DNA of 25,215 nucleotides from assembly GCA_900552155.1 (NCBI GenBank), contig URYU01000007.1, positions 1 through 25,215 on the forward strand, read 5' to 3'. Position numbers and translations under genes: made by a program. The notes under the pieces are model-generated. The model ran no database searches. It was not told where the DNA came from and saw nothing but the letters and a program-made list of their open reading frames with translations. The number at the start of each line of letters is the position of its first letter. Position 1 is the stretch's first letter. This document shows, in pieces, positions 7,990 through 16,980 of this stretch. The stretch is from an uncultured Collinsella sp. (GTDB lineage Bacteria; Actinomycetota; Coriobacteriia; Coriobacteriales; Coriobacteriaceae).

Positions 7990-9267
7990 TTGTTTGAATG
8001 TGAACTGCCGTTTGACCACAAGACGTTGCATCTGGAGCTCGAGGATAAGAACTTCGCGGGTGTGATGGAAGGTCATCAAAACGAGTTTAAGACCACGAAA
8101 TCGCAGGAAGAGCTGGTAGAGGAGTCGCTTGCCAACCCTTATGGTTCGCCGTCGCTCGAGGAGCTTTGTGCTGGCAAGAAGGATATTGTCATTATTAGCT
8201 CCGATCATACGCGTCCCGTTCCCTCGCGTGTGACGATGCCTATTCTGCTGCATCACATCCATTCTGCTGCGCCCGAGGCTCGCGTGCGCATTTTGGTTGC
8301 TACGGGTATGCATCGTCCGTCGACGCATGAGGAACTCGTCAACAAGTACGGCGAGGAGATCGTTGCCAACGAGGAAATCGTTATGCACGTCGCGACTGAC
8401 GACAGCATGATGAAAAAGATCGGCACCCTGCCTTCTGGTGGCGAGTGCATCATCAACAAGATTGCCGCCGATTGCGATCTGCTGCTTGCCGAGGGCTTTA
8501 TTGAGCCGCACTTCTTTGCCGGTTTCTCTGGTAGCCGCAAGTCCGTCCTGCCTGGCATCGCCAGCTACAAGACCATCATGTACAACCACAACGGTCAGTT
8601 TGTGAATGATTCCCACTCGCGTGCCGGCAACCTGTGCCACAACCACGTGAGCGAGGACATGTTTGCTGCCGCCGAGATGGCTCACCTTGCCTTTGTGCTT
8701 AACGTGGTGCTCAACGGCAAGCACGAGGTCATCGGCTCCTTTGCCGGCGATATCCACAAGGCGCACGAGGCTGGCTGCGAGTTCGTGAAGAGCCTTGCCG
8801 GCGTTGAGCCCGTCGAGTGCGAGATTGCCATCACCACCAACGGCGGCTACCCGCTCGACCAGAACATCTACCAGGCCGTGAAGGGCATGTGCTCTGCCGA
8901 GGCCACGCTTCCCGAGGGCGGCGTGATCATCGACGTCGCCGGCTGTGCCGACGGTCACGGTGGCGAGGGCTTCTATCACAACATCGCCGACAATGATCCG
9001 GCAGAGTTTGAGCGCGCCTGCATCGACCGTCCTAAGGACGAGACCCTGCCCGACCAGTGGACGAGCCAGATTTTCGCCCGCATCCTGGCGCATCACCCTG
9101 TGATCATGGTTACCGACCTGTGCGATCACCAGATGATCAAGGATATGCACATGACGCCGGTTAACACCCTCGATGAGGCGCTCAAGCTCGCCTTTGAGAT
9201 GAAGGGTGCCGATGCCAAGGTGGCCGTCGTTCCCGATGGCCTGGGCGTTGTCGTCGCACAGCACTAG
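7990..9267 (+). CDS. larA: Nickel-dependent lactate racemase LarA
   Basis: Cytoplasmic enzyme interconverting D- and L-lactate through a nickel pincer cofactor attached to a lysine. With the TTG at 7990 as start the protein has 425 aa and the residues known to matter in Lactiplantibacillus plantarum LarA fall at the same numbers: Arg75 in SSDHTRPVPS, His108 in ATGMHRPSTHEE, His174 and the cofactor lysine Lys184 in EPHFFAGFSGSRKSVLPG, and His200 in MYNHNG. This agreement, plus GAGGG nine bases upstream (7976-7980), sets the start; the ATG at 7753 in the same frame would add 79 unrelated residues. The later block STNGGYPLDQNIYQAVKG of the family appears here as TTNGGYPLDQNIYQAVKG. It is followed by a lactate-channel-like gene and faces larBC. 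The close match makes the assignment firm; substrate preference for another 2-hydroxyacid cannot be excluded. Confidence 0.93.
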   Translation: MFECELPFDHKTLHLELEDKNFAGVMEGHQNEFKTTKSQEELVEESLANPYGSPSLEELCAGKKDIVIISSDHTRPVPSRVTMPILLHHIHSAAPEARVRILVATGMHRPSTHEELVNKYGEEIVANEEIVMHVATDDSMMKKIGTLPSGGECIINKIAADCDLLLAEGFIEPHFFAGFSGSRKSVLPGIASYKTIMYNHNGQFVNDSHSRAGNLCHNHVSEDMFAAAEMAHLAFVLNVVLNGKHEVIGSFAGDIHKAHEAGCEFVKSLAGVEPVECEIAITTNGGYPLDQNIYQAVKGMCSAEATLPEGGVIIDVAGCADGHGGEGFYHNIADNDPAEFERACIDRPKDETLPDQWTSQIFARILAHHPVIMVTDLCDHQMIKDMHMTPVNTLDEALKLAFEMKGADAKVAVVPDGLGVVVAQH

Positions 9268-9316
9268 TACGCGGCCTAAACGAACCGTTTATAACCGACA
9301 AGAAAGATAAGGTTTT

Positions 9317-10048
9317 ATGCTTACCAAACTCCTCTGCGAATTCGGCGCAACGGCCCTCATGATCATCTTTGGCGTGGGCGTGCACTGCGATACCGTGCTT
9401 AAGGGCACCAAGTATCAGGGCTCCGGCCACATGTTTGCCATCACCACCTGGTCTTTTGGCATCTCGGTCGCCTTGTTTATCTTTGGCGGCGCCGTGTGCA
9501 TGAACCCCGCCATGGTGCTTGCCCAGTGCATCGTGGGCCTGGTGCCGTGGAGCAGCTGCATCCCCTTCATGATTGCCGATATGCTCGGCGGCTTTGTGGG
9601 CGCCGTGATCGCGTGGTTGATGTATGCCGATGAGTTCAAGGCTTCCGACGGCGTCGTCGACCCTATTGCCCAGCGCAACATCTTCTCGACCAACCCCACC
9701 ACCGAGGGCACCAACTATGCCCGCAACTTCTTCTGCGAGGCTATCTGCACCTTTGTGTTCATCAGCGCCATCCTGGCTACCGCTAGCCGTGCCGGCGAGA
9801 ACGTTTTGATGCTCGCTATCTGAGTCGGTCTGAACGATAGGGCTGTTGGCATGGGCATGGGCGGCATTACTGGCTTCGCCATGAACCAGGCTCGTGACCT
9901 TGGTCCTCGCATGGCCTATCAGGTGCTGCCGATCAAGAACAAGGCCGACAACAACTGGAAGTATGGCCTGCTTGTTCCTGGCATCGCTCCGTTTGTCGGT
10001 GCCGCTCTGGCCGCGCTGTTTGTGCATGGTTTCTTGGGCATGTTCTAG
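9317..10048 (+). pseudogene. MIP-family channel (LarD/GlpF-like) interrupted by in-frame TGA
   Basis: Six-helix membrane channel of the aquaporin/glycerol facilitator family. Position after larA suggests a lactic acid channel like LarD. The frame from ATG 9317 (ATAAGG four bases upstream) gives 168 residues, then TGA at 9821-9823, and continues in the same frame without a gap to TAG at 10046-10048, 243 codons in all, the usual family length. The first half carries the NPA box in CMNPAMVLAQ. The part after the TGA carries the second half-helix as AMNQARDLGPR, where Pro of the second NPA is Gln. Without read-through the second half and pore are lost. The sequence around the stop (LMLAI-stop-VGLNDRAVG) fits a Trp TGG to TGA change. 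Recent inactivation is most likely; read-through is possible. Confidence 0.8.
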
Positions 10049-10074
10049 TCTGAGGCTACATAGTTGTCCGCTGG

Positions 10075-10189
10075 CCGCATGGGGTAACTTCCCAGCGCGT
10101 CCTCGGACATGCAAAAAGGCTCGCTGCGCACTTCGTGCGGCGAGCCTTTTTGCGTCCTGCGGAATGCGCTGGGAAGTTACCCCATGCGG
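10075..10189. repeat. Nested-hairpin repeat, copy 2, acting as bidirectional terminator
   Basis: The outer arms 10075-10098 and 10166-10189 are perfectly complementary over 24 nt. The inner arms GCAAAAAGGCTCGC (10111-10124) and GCGAGCCTTTTTGC (10140-10153) form a classic two-way terminator with A5 and T5 tails, and CGCAC-TTC-GTGCG (10127-10139) caps it. The spacers GTCCTCGGACAT (10099-10110) and GTCCTGCGGAAT (10154-10165) match those of copy 1 in length and nearly in sequence. It stands between the convergent channel gene and tetR. Confidence 0.9.
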
Positions 10190-10356
10190 ACAGCTGCGGG
10201 ATCTTGGCCGCGTTGGAACAAGCAGCCCAACATATAAATCTGAATTTGGATTTGGATGGGAGGGGCTTGTTGCTGTTGGGGGCGGTGAAGCGCGAGTGAC
10301 ACTTTGGGATGCGTGGCGCCCTGGGTTGGGGCGATGCTTTGGGATGATGTTCTTAC
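10190..10356. other. Short non-coding remainder of the larD-tetR gap
   Basis: No gene is seen. CTTTGGGATG occurs twice in direct orientation (10302-10311 and 10337-10346); nothing else stands out. Confidence 0.4.
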
Positions 10357-10896
10357 TTAGTTGAAGAGGGGTTTTATGGCCGATAAGTAGTCTTTGGCTA
10401 CGTCGGCTTTGTCTACTTGAAAGTTGTGCCAGGCCCACCATTGGATGGTGGCTACGAAGCTTGAGGCTATGTGGTGTAGTAGGAAGCTGCGGTCCATGGT
10501 GCCGGCGGGGCCTGCGGGGTCGGCGGGGACGGTTTCGGCTGCGCGTGACATGATGGTCTTGCGGAGACAGTCGGCGAAGACGCGGGAGCCGGCGCCGGCT
10601 ACGAGGGCTCGAACGCCCTGACGGCGTTCCCAGAGGTTGTTGAGGATATGCTCGACCTGCACGAGTGGGTCGTCGAGCGGTGTGCCATCGTCGTCGAGGG
10701 CGTGGGTGCAGATGTCGCTCACGAGCTCGGACAGTAGGTCGTCTTTGCTCTTAAAGAGGCCGTAGAATGTCGCGCGGCCTACGTGAGCGCGCGCGATGAT
10801 GTCGCCGACGGTAATCTTGCCGTAGTCCTCTTCGCGTAGCAGCTCGGAGAACGCCGCGACGATGGCAGCGCGGCTTTTTTCTTTGCGGGCATCCAT
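10357..10896 (-). CDS. TetR/AcrR-family transcriptional regulator
   Basis: DNA-binding repressor of 179 aa. The N-terminal helix-turn-helix reads ITVGDIIARAHVGRATFYGLFKSKDDLL (residues about 24-51), the typical TetR pattern; the C-terminal ligand domain is not diagnostic and its inducer is unknown. The start is ATG 10896, two bases after the larC stop codon, so it is translated by coupling as the last gene of larB-larC-tetR. Its frame stays open far upstream inside larC, but that region encodes nothing TetR-like. Operon membership makes control of the lar genes the natural hypothesis, with lactate or a related acid as effector. A dyad over the larB -10 is a candidate operator. Confidence 0.85.
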   Translation of the reverse strand: MDARKEKSRAAIVAAFSELLREEDYGKITVGDIIARAHVGRATFYGLFKSKDDLLSELVSDICTHALDDDGTPLDDPLVQVEHILNNLWERRQGVRALVAGAGSRVFADCLRKTIMSRAAETVPADPAGPAGTMDRSFLLHHIASSFVATIQWWAWHNFQVDKADVAKDYLSAIKPLFN

Positions 10897-10898
10897 GG

Positions 10899-11816
10899 CT
10901 ATGCATCCACGTGAACGAGCAGACAACGGAGCGTGCCGGAGCAGCCCTCGTAGGGGCGCTTGCCGGCGCCGTAGCCGACGGCTTCGATGTGGTAGCGGGC
11001 TGGCAGGTGCTCGGTCGTACGCAGTGCGGCGACGATGGCGGCGCCCGTGGGCGTCACGAGCTCGCCGGCGACCGGTGCAGGCGTGAGGGCGATATTGCCT
11101 GCTTGGCATAGGTTGACGACGGCGGGCACCGGGATGGGCATAAGGCCGTGGGCACAGTGGATGGTGCCGTGACCCTCGGAGAGCGACTCGACAACAATAT
11201 CCTCGATACCCAGGTCATCGAGGCAGATGGCGACCGAGCAGACGTCGACGATGGAATCGATGGCGCCTACCTCGTGGAACATGACGGTCTCGGGCGTTTT
11301 GCCGTGAGCCTTGGCCTCGGCAGCAGCGAGTACGGAAAAAATGGCGAGGGCACGACGCTTGGCGCCATCGCATAGCTGCGAGCCATCGATGATGGCGGTG
11401 ACGTCGGCTAGCGAGCGGTGATGATGGTGGTGGGTGTGGTGATGATCCTCGTGCTCATGGGCGTGGCCCTCATGGTCATGCTCGTGGCAGTGCTCGTGTT
11501 CGTGTTCGCCATGATCATGATGGTGGTGCTCATGCTCGTGCGTGTGCTCGGCAGCTGCTTCGTTGCCGTAGAGCCAGGCCATGTCGTGGTCGTGGTTCTC
11601 GAGCTCCTCTGCCAGCTGAACGTCAAAGTCGCAGGCGTCGATGCCATGCTTGTTTACGCGCGTTACAGCGATCGAAAAGCCGTCGACCGGCAGCGTGGCG
11701 AGCTGTTCGCGCAGATGCTCCTCGCTGGCGCCCAGGTCGAGCAGGGCCGCGACGGTCATATCGCCGCTGATGCCCGAAGTGCCGTCGATGATAAGCGTGT
11801 GCTGATGGTTGGACAT
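10899..11816 (-). CDS. larC: LarC-type nickel insertion protein, LarC1 part only
   Basis: Nickel-loading cyclometallase that inserts nickel into the pincer nucleotide made by LarB and LarE. The N-terminus carries the family sequence DGTSGISGDM (residues 11-20) and GAIDSIVDV follows later in HEVGAIDSIVDVCSVA. Residues 91-133 hold 25 histidines, a nickel storage or binding stretch as seen in this family. The protein ends at GYGAGKRPYEGCSGTLRCLLVHVDA, which in LarC is about where the LarC1 region ends. The LarC2 domain, reported to bind CTP, is absent here and is not found in other frames downstream. In L. plantarum larC1 and larC2 are joined by frameshifting. AAGGAG lies six bases before ATG 11816 and overlaps the larB stop. 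Confidence 0.88.
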   Translation of the reverse strand: MSNHQHTLIIDGTSGISGDMTVAALLDLGASEEHLREQLATLPVDGFSIAVTRVNKHGIDACDFDVQLAEELENHDHDMAWLYGNEAAAEHTHEHEHHHHDHGEHEHEHCHEHDHEGHAHEHEDHHHTHHHHHRSLADVTAIIDGSQLCDGAKRRALAIFSVLAAAEAKAHGKTPETVMFHEVGAIDSIVDVCSVAICLDDLGIEDIVVESLSEGHGTIHCAHGLMPIPVPAVVNLCQAGNIALTPAPVAGELVTPTGAAIVAALRTTEHLPARYHIEAVGYGAGKRPYEGCSGTLRCLLVHVDA

Positions 11817-11826
11817 GGAATGCTCC

Positions 11827-12609
11827 TTAACGGGCGCAGGATGTGCCGGCGCTCAGATGATTGATAAGACTTGCCTGGTAGGCGGCGCCAAAGCCGTTGT
11901 CGATATTGACGACCGAAACGCCGCTGGCGCAGGAGTTGAGCATGGCGAGCAGCGCGGCTACGCCACCAAAGCTCGCGCCGTAACCCACGCTGGTGGGAAC
12001 GGCGATGACCGGACAGCTCACCAGGCCGCCGACAACGCTCGCCAGTGCGCCCTCCATGCCGGCAATGGCGATGACCACCTGTGCCTGGGCAAGCTCCTCG
12101 GCATGCGCGAGCAGACGGTGTAGGCCGGCGACACCCACGTCGTAGAGGCGGTCGACCTCGTTGCCATAGAACTCGGCCGTCAATGCGGCTTCCTCGGCGA
12201 CGGGCAGGTCGCTCGTGCCGGCGCAGGCGACGACGATGCGTCCGTTGCCGGTAGGGGAGGGCTTGCCTCCCACGAGGGCGAGCTGTGCGTCCGGGACATA
12301 TCCCAGGTCGATGCCGTTGTCGAGGAGCTCCGAGGTGCGGTCTGCCTTTTCGGCGTCCAGGCGCGTGACCAGGATGCGCTCCTGGCCGGCATCGTGCAGC
12401 GCTTCGATAATGGCGGCAATCTGCTCGGCGGTTTTACCGGCACCGTAGACAACCTCGCCGGCTCCCTGGCGCACCCCGCGCGAAAGATCGAGCTGCGCAA
12501 AACCCAGATCGGCGGTTGGCGCCGTCTGGATGCGCGTGAGGGCGTCTGCTGGGGCGACTGCTCCGCCGGCAACATCGCTCAGCAACTGCTCAAGATCTCG
12601 CTTATCCAT
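11827..12609 (-). CDS. larB: Pyridinium-3,5-biscarboxylic acid mononucleotide synthase LarB
   Basis: First enzyme of nickel-pincer cofactor synthesis. It carboxylates nicotinic acid adenine dinucleotide at C5 and hydrolyses the phosphoanhydride. 260 aa. The C-terminal half is the PurE-like domain: RIVVACAGTSDLPVAEEAALTAE, then a long alpha/beta segment with IAGMEGALASVVGGLVSCPVIAVPTSVGYGASFGGVAALLAMLNSCASGV and VVNIDNGFGAA. ATG 12609 is chosen because AAGGG sits about nine bases upstream; 11 further codons upstream have no ribosome binding site. Its stop codon lies within the ribosome binding site of larC, so the two form an operon. LarE, the sulfur transferase also needed, is not in this window. 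Confidence 0.92.
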   Translation of the reverse strand: MDKRDLEQLLSDVAGGAVAPADALTRIQTAPTADLGFAQLDLSRGVRQGAGEVVYGAGKTAEQIAAIIEALHDAGQERILVTRLDAEKADRTSELLDNGIDLGYVPDAQLALVGGKPSPTGNGRIVVACAGTSDLPVAEEAALTAEFYGNEVDRLYDVGVAGLHRLLAHAEELAQAQVVIAIAGMEGALASVVGGLVSCPVIAVPTSVGYGASFGGVAALLAMLNSCASGVSVVNIDNGFGAAYQASLINHLSAGTSCAR

Positions 12610-12653
12610 ATATGTTCCCTTCGACGGCGCAAAGTCTAGCACTCAAAGGGTAT

Positions 12654-12697
12654 GTTTCCGAACACTAAGACAAAATTGTTCTGAAACTATAGGACAG
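12654..12697 (-). promoter_or_regulatory. larBC-tetR promoter with overlapping dyad
   Basis: On the minus strand CTGTCCTATAGT (12697-12686) supplies TATAGT as -10. GTTTCCGAAC (12654-12663) and GTTCTGAAAC (12678-12687) form an inverted repeat with one mismatch that covers the -10 and probable start site, a repressor-like placement. The tetR product is the candidate binder. Confidence 0.45.
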
Positions 12698-12723
12698 ACT
12701 GATTCAATTGTTAGACGGATCGG

Positions 12724-13359
12724 CTAGTCGCGCAGGATGATGTCCATGGCGAGCATCAGGTTGCGCTCGTCGATGGCAAACGGGGCGGCCTCGCGCGTCT
12801 TGGGCTTGGCGCAAAACGCGATGCCCGTGCCCGCGGCCTGAATCATGGGGATGTCGTTGGCGCCGTCGCCGATCGCGACGGTGTGGGCCATGTCGACACC
12901 GCACTCAACCGCCCAATCCAGCAGCTGGATGAGCTTGGACTCCTTGGTCACGATGTCTGCCGCCAGCTTACCGGTGAGCTTGCCGTCCACGACCTCCAGG
13001 CGGTTAGCGAGGCAAAAGTCGATGCCCGCGGCGGCCACGATCTTGTCGGCGACCTCGTGAAAGCCGCCGCTTACCACGCCGACCTTCCAGCCCTTGCTGT
13101 GTGCCGAGCGCACAAGCTCCAGCGCGCCGGGGGTAAACGTCACGCGCTCAAAGGTGCGCTCGAATACGCTCTCATCCAAGCCGGCAAGCAGCCCCACGCG
13201 TTCCTCGAGCGCCTGCTTAAAGTCGAGCTCGCCGCGCATGGCGCGCTCGGTGATCTGCGCTACCTGCTCGCCCACGCCGGCCTCCTCGCCCAACAGGTCG
13301 ATGACCTCCTGGTTGATGAGCGTGGAGTCGATATCCATAACGATGAGGCGTGCGGTCAT
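12724..13359 (-). CDS. serB: Phosphoserine phosphatase
   Basis: HAD-superfamily phosphatase releasing serine from O-phosphoserine, the last step of serine synthesis, 211 aa. Motif I is MDIDSTLI (Asp9 and Asp11, nucleophile and acid/base), motif II is VVSGGF (about residues 92-97), the motif III lysine lies in VTKESK, and motif IV is GDGANDIPM. No N-terminal ACT domain is present, so it is the short form. ATG 13359 has GGAAAGG about six bases upstream. It lies 114 bases ahead of larB in the same direction, but larB appears to have its own promoter in the gap. The upstream 256 bp are shared with divergent aspS. Confidence 0.92.
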   Translation of the reverse strand: MTARLIVMDIDSTLINQEVIDLLGEEAGVGEQVAQITERAMRGELDFKQALEERVGLLAGLDESVFERTFERVTFTPGALELVRSAHSKGWKVGVVSGGFHEVADKIVAAAGIDFCLANRLEVVDGKLTGKLAADIVTKESKLIQLLDWAVECGVDMAHTVAIGDGANDIPMIQAAGTGIAFCAKPKTREAAPFAIDERNLMLAMDIILRD

Positions 13360-13504
13360 GACGGGCCTTTCCGAGTGCGGTTGTATTGGGGCACATTGTC
13401 GCACGCCGCGCGCTTGGGCGACGGCCAGGCCGCGTCAATTGTTTCGTCTCCGTCAAGTCTTTGGGCGAGAACTACTTTTCCGCGGCACATCGACGCGGGT
13501 GCGA

Positions 13505-13510
13505 TAAGAT
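13505..13510 (+). promoter_or_regulatory. Possible -10 of aspS
   Basis: TAAGAT lies 105 bases before the aspS start codon. No -35 is evident. The transcript start predicted from it would place both leader hairpins in the mRNA. Confidence 0.3.
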
Positions 13511-13526
13511 AGAACGCCATGTCTGG

Positions 13527-13594
13527 CTGCGCGGTTTACGCAGGCTGGGCAAATCTGTACGACGCCGCCCGGAACGACACGGGGCGGCACAGAT
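13527..13594 (+). promoter_or_regulatory. Two hairpins in the aspS leader
   Basis: CTGCG-CGGTTTA-CGCAG (13527-13543) is followed by a larger hairpin in which ATCTGT (13553-13558) pairs with ACAGAT (13589-13594) and GCCGCCC (13564-13570) pairs with GGGCGGC (13582-13588), with five bases bulged on one side. The second ends five bases before the ribosome binding site AAAGGAGG. No T-box specifier or T-box sequence was recognised. Confidence 0.5.
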
Positions 13595-13615
13595 CCATAA
13601 AGGAGGATCACTGGT

Positions 13616-15391
<1,776 letters not shown>

Positions 15392-15414
15392 GCGAGCGGC
15401 TACATATTGCTTGC

Positions 15415-15449
15415 AACGAGGGAAGGACGTGTGCCTTTCCTCGTTTTTT
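15415..15449 (+). terminator. Rho-independent terminator of aspS
   Basis: AACGAGGGAAGG (15415-15426) pairs with CCTTTCCTCGTT (15434-15445) with one mismatch, and six T bases (15444-15449) follow. Confidence 0.85.
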
Positions 15450-15488
15450 ATGCGCCGAGATTGTGAGGGCTTGGGATGACCGGGCGTC

Positions 15489-15628
15489 GCGGAAACTGCG
15501 ACCCAGAATCCAGCCAAATAACGGGTCGCACTTTCCGGTTGAGCTTCTGGCGGAAAGTACATCCCAGAATCGGCGTTCGGAATGGGTCGGGCTTTCCGCT
15601 AAAGCAGCCTAGCGGAAAGCCCGGCCCA
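15489..15628. repeat. Cluster of palindromic GCGGAAA repeats between convergent genes
   Basis: Five related units alternate in direction. Plus-direction units begin GCGGAAA at 15489-15509, 15550-15570 and 15612-15628; minus-direction units end in TTTCCGG or TTTCCGC at 15523-15538 and 15583-15600. The typical body is GCGGAAA, five to seven variable bases, then CCCAG. The last pair (15583-15600 with 15611-15628) is an 18-bp stem with one wobble. It lies between aspS and the convergent lacI-type gene and resembles REP-type repeats; it may also terminate the regulator gene. Confidence 0.7.
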
Positions 15629-15633
15629 GTTTC

Positions 15634-16650
15634 CTACAGTGAGTCTCTCTGAACGAGCTGCATGTGCATGACGGTGGTGGTGGGCACGGCGCCATTGATC
15701 ATATCGAGCGCAATGCCTGCGGCCATGCGGCCTTCCTCGCGAAGCGGCTGACGAATGGTCGTCAACGCGGGGACGCTGCGAGCTGCGACCTCGTGGTCAT
15801 CGAAGCCCACGACCGAAACGTCTTTGGGTACGCTAATTCCTGCTTCGTTGAATGCGGCGATAACGCCGGTTGCGATACGGTCCGATCCGCATAGCACGCC
15901 GTCGGCATGTATTTCGCGCGCGAGCAACCGCCGCGTGGCTTGGTAGCCGTCTCCGCTGCTCCATCCGGTATAGATGACATTTTCATCCGGAAGGCTTTCG
16001 CCCAAAATTGCACGGTAGCCGCGAAGGCGGTCGATGACGGCGGGGTTATCCTGCGGCCCCAGCACGGCAACGATGTCCTTGCGTCCGCGATCTTTCATAG
16101 CGAGCGCCGCAAAGCGTCCGCCCTCTTCGTCGTCGGAGTAGACCGTCGAGAACACGTCGCGATAGGGATGGCCCTCGAGCTGGCCGCATAACACAGTGGG
16201 TACGCCCAGCTCGCGCAGCACCTCGAGCAGCTCACTGCCCTTGTAGGGCGAGACGTCGATGGCGGCGTCAAACGAGCGGCGCTCAAAATGCTCGCGTGCG
16301 CGGTTGCGCTCATGCGAGGAAGATGCCTGCAAGATCACGGGCAAGTAAGACGACTCCGAAAGTTCCTCGGTAATGCCGCTTAAAAACTCACTGTAGGTGG
16401 GATCGCTAAACAGCTCGCTCAAAGGCTCGGTAACCAGTACGGCGATAATTTCCGTGCGTCCGACGGCGAGCGCCCGGCCGCGTGCGTTGGGAACGAAGTT
16501 AACCTTTTTCGCCGCCGCGCGGACGCGCTTTTTAGTTTCCTCGCTTATGCGGGGGGAGTCGTTGAGGGCACGCGATGCCGTGGAGCGCGAAACACCGGCA
16601 GCTTCAGCAACCTCGGCAAGCGTGGGTGCGGTGCGTGCTGGTTGGGTCAT
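15634..16650 (-). CDS. LacI-family transcriptional repressor
   Basis: Sugar-responsive repressor of 338 aa. The N-terminal helix-turn-helix and hinge read TLAEVAEAAGVSRSTASRALN and then FVPNARGRALAVGRT (residues about 10-66). The rest is a periplasmic-binding-protein-like effector domain, with VLCGSDRIATGVIAAFNEAGISVPKDVSVVGFDDHE near the C-terminus. ATG 16650 has AGGAGA four bases upstream. It is divergent from the ebgA-type beta-galactosidase, and three copies of the palindrome CAACCGGTTG in the shared upstream region are its probable operators, since LacI-family proteins bind CG-centred palindromes. The inducer is likely a galactoside; this is inference from the neighbours. Confidence 0.92.
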   Translation of the reverse strand: MTQPARTAPTLAEVAEAAGVSRSTASRALNDSPRISEETKKRVRAAAKKVNFVPNARGRALAVGRTEIIAVLVTEPLSELFSDPTYSEFLSGITEELSESSYLPVILQASSSHERNRAREHFERRSFDAAIDVSPYKGSELLEVLRELGVPTVLCGQLEGHPYRDVFSTVYSDDEEGGRFAALAMKDRGRKDIVAVLGPQDNPAVIDRLRGYRAILGESLPDENVIYTGWSSGDGYQATRRLLAREIHADGVLCGSDRIATGVIAAFNEAGISVPKDVSVVGFDDHEVAARSVPALTTIRQPLREEGRMAAGIALDMINGAVPTTTVMHMQLVQRDSL

Positions 16651-16742
16651 GGCGTCTCCTGTGCAATTGGGTCGGTGGGCTATCGATAAAGGCTAATGCG
16701 GATACAGATAACTATAGCGCGCGTGAACGGCGTCCATGGTAT

Positions 16743-16753
16743 CCGGTGACCGG
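16743..16753. promoter_or_regulatory. Palindrome CCGGTGACCGG
   Basis: An odd-centred 11-bp palindrome about 90 bases upstream of the LacI-type gene. Unlike the operator triplet; binder unknown. Confidence 0.25.
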
Positions 16754-16858
16754 TGTCGTTTTGCAATCAAACTGCGACTGAGCACGGCATGTATGGGCGA
16801 GACATAGGCAGGCGCGACAGTTGCCTGTGAGTTCAAGAACGATGCCCCGTGCTGTGCA

Positions 16859-16870
16859 CCTAAGCTTAGG
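16859..16870. promoter_or_regulatory. Palindrome CCTAAGCTTAGG
   Basis: A perfect 12-bp palindrome 24 bases upstream of the first CAACCGGTTG operator, inside the divergent 376-bp region. A second regulator site is possible. Confidence 0.3.
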
Positions 16871-16893
16871 GTGACATAAGTAGCATGGTTGTA

Positions 16894-16903
16894 CAACCGG
16901 TTG
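16894..16903. promoter_or_regulatory. LacI-type operator O1
   Basis: CAACCGGTTG, a perfect CG-centred palindrome, within ACAACCGGTTGCAC. It lies upstream of the -35 and may serve looping or autoregulation. Confidence 0.8.
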
Positions 16904-16938
16904 CACCGTTAATCCGACAAAATCGACCGTTCGGCGGA

Positions 16939-16948
16939 CAACCGGTTG
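16939..16948. promoter_or_regulatory. LacI-type operator O2
   Basis: Second CAACCGGTTG, 45 bases from the first, overlapping the -35 element TTGCAC. Confidence 0.8.
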
Positions 16949-16975
16949 CACAGATTTTTGTACCGCCCGTAAGAT
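16946..16975 (+). promoter_or_regulatory. Promoter of the ebgA-ebgC operon
   Basis: -35 TTGCAC (16946-16951), 18-base spacer, -10 TAAGAT (16970-16975). O2 covers the -35 and O3 covers the predicted transcript start. Confidence 0.6.
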
Positions 16976-16980
16976 AAGGA

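Noticed and set aside
9821..9823. Selenocysteine at the channel TGA
   Set aside because: The MIP family has no known selenoproteins and no SECIS-like hairpin was evident right after the codon.
11418..11864. Hydrophobic plus-strand frame over the larC histidine stretch
   Set aside because: Antisense of CAC/CAT histidine codons reads as valine and methionine, giving a false membrane protein.
15489..15628. CRISPR array
   Set aside because: Units alternate in direction and the spacing is irregular, with no constant repeat and unique spacers.
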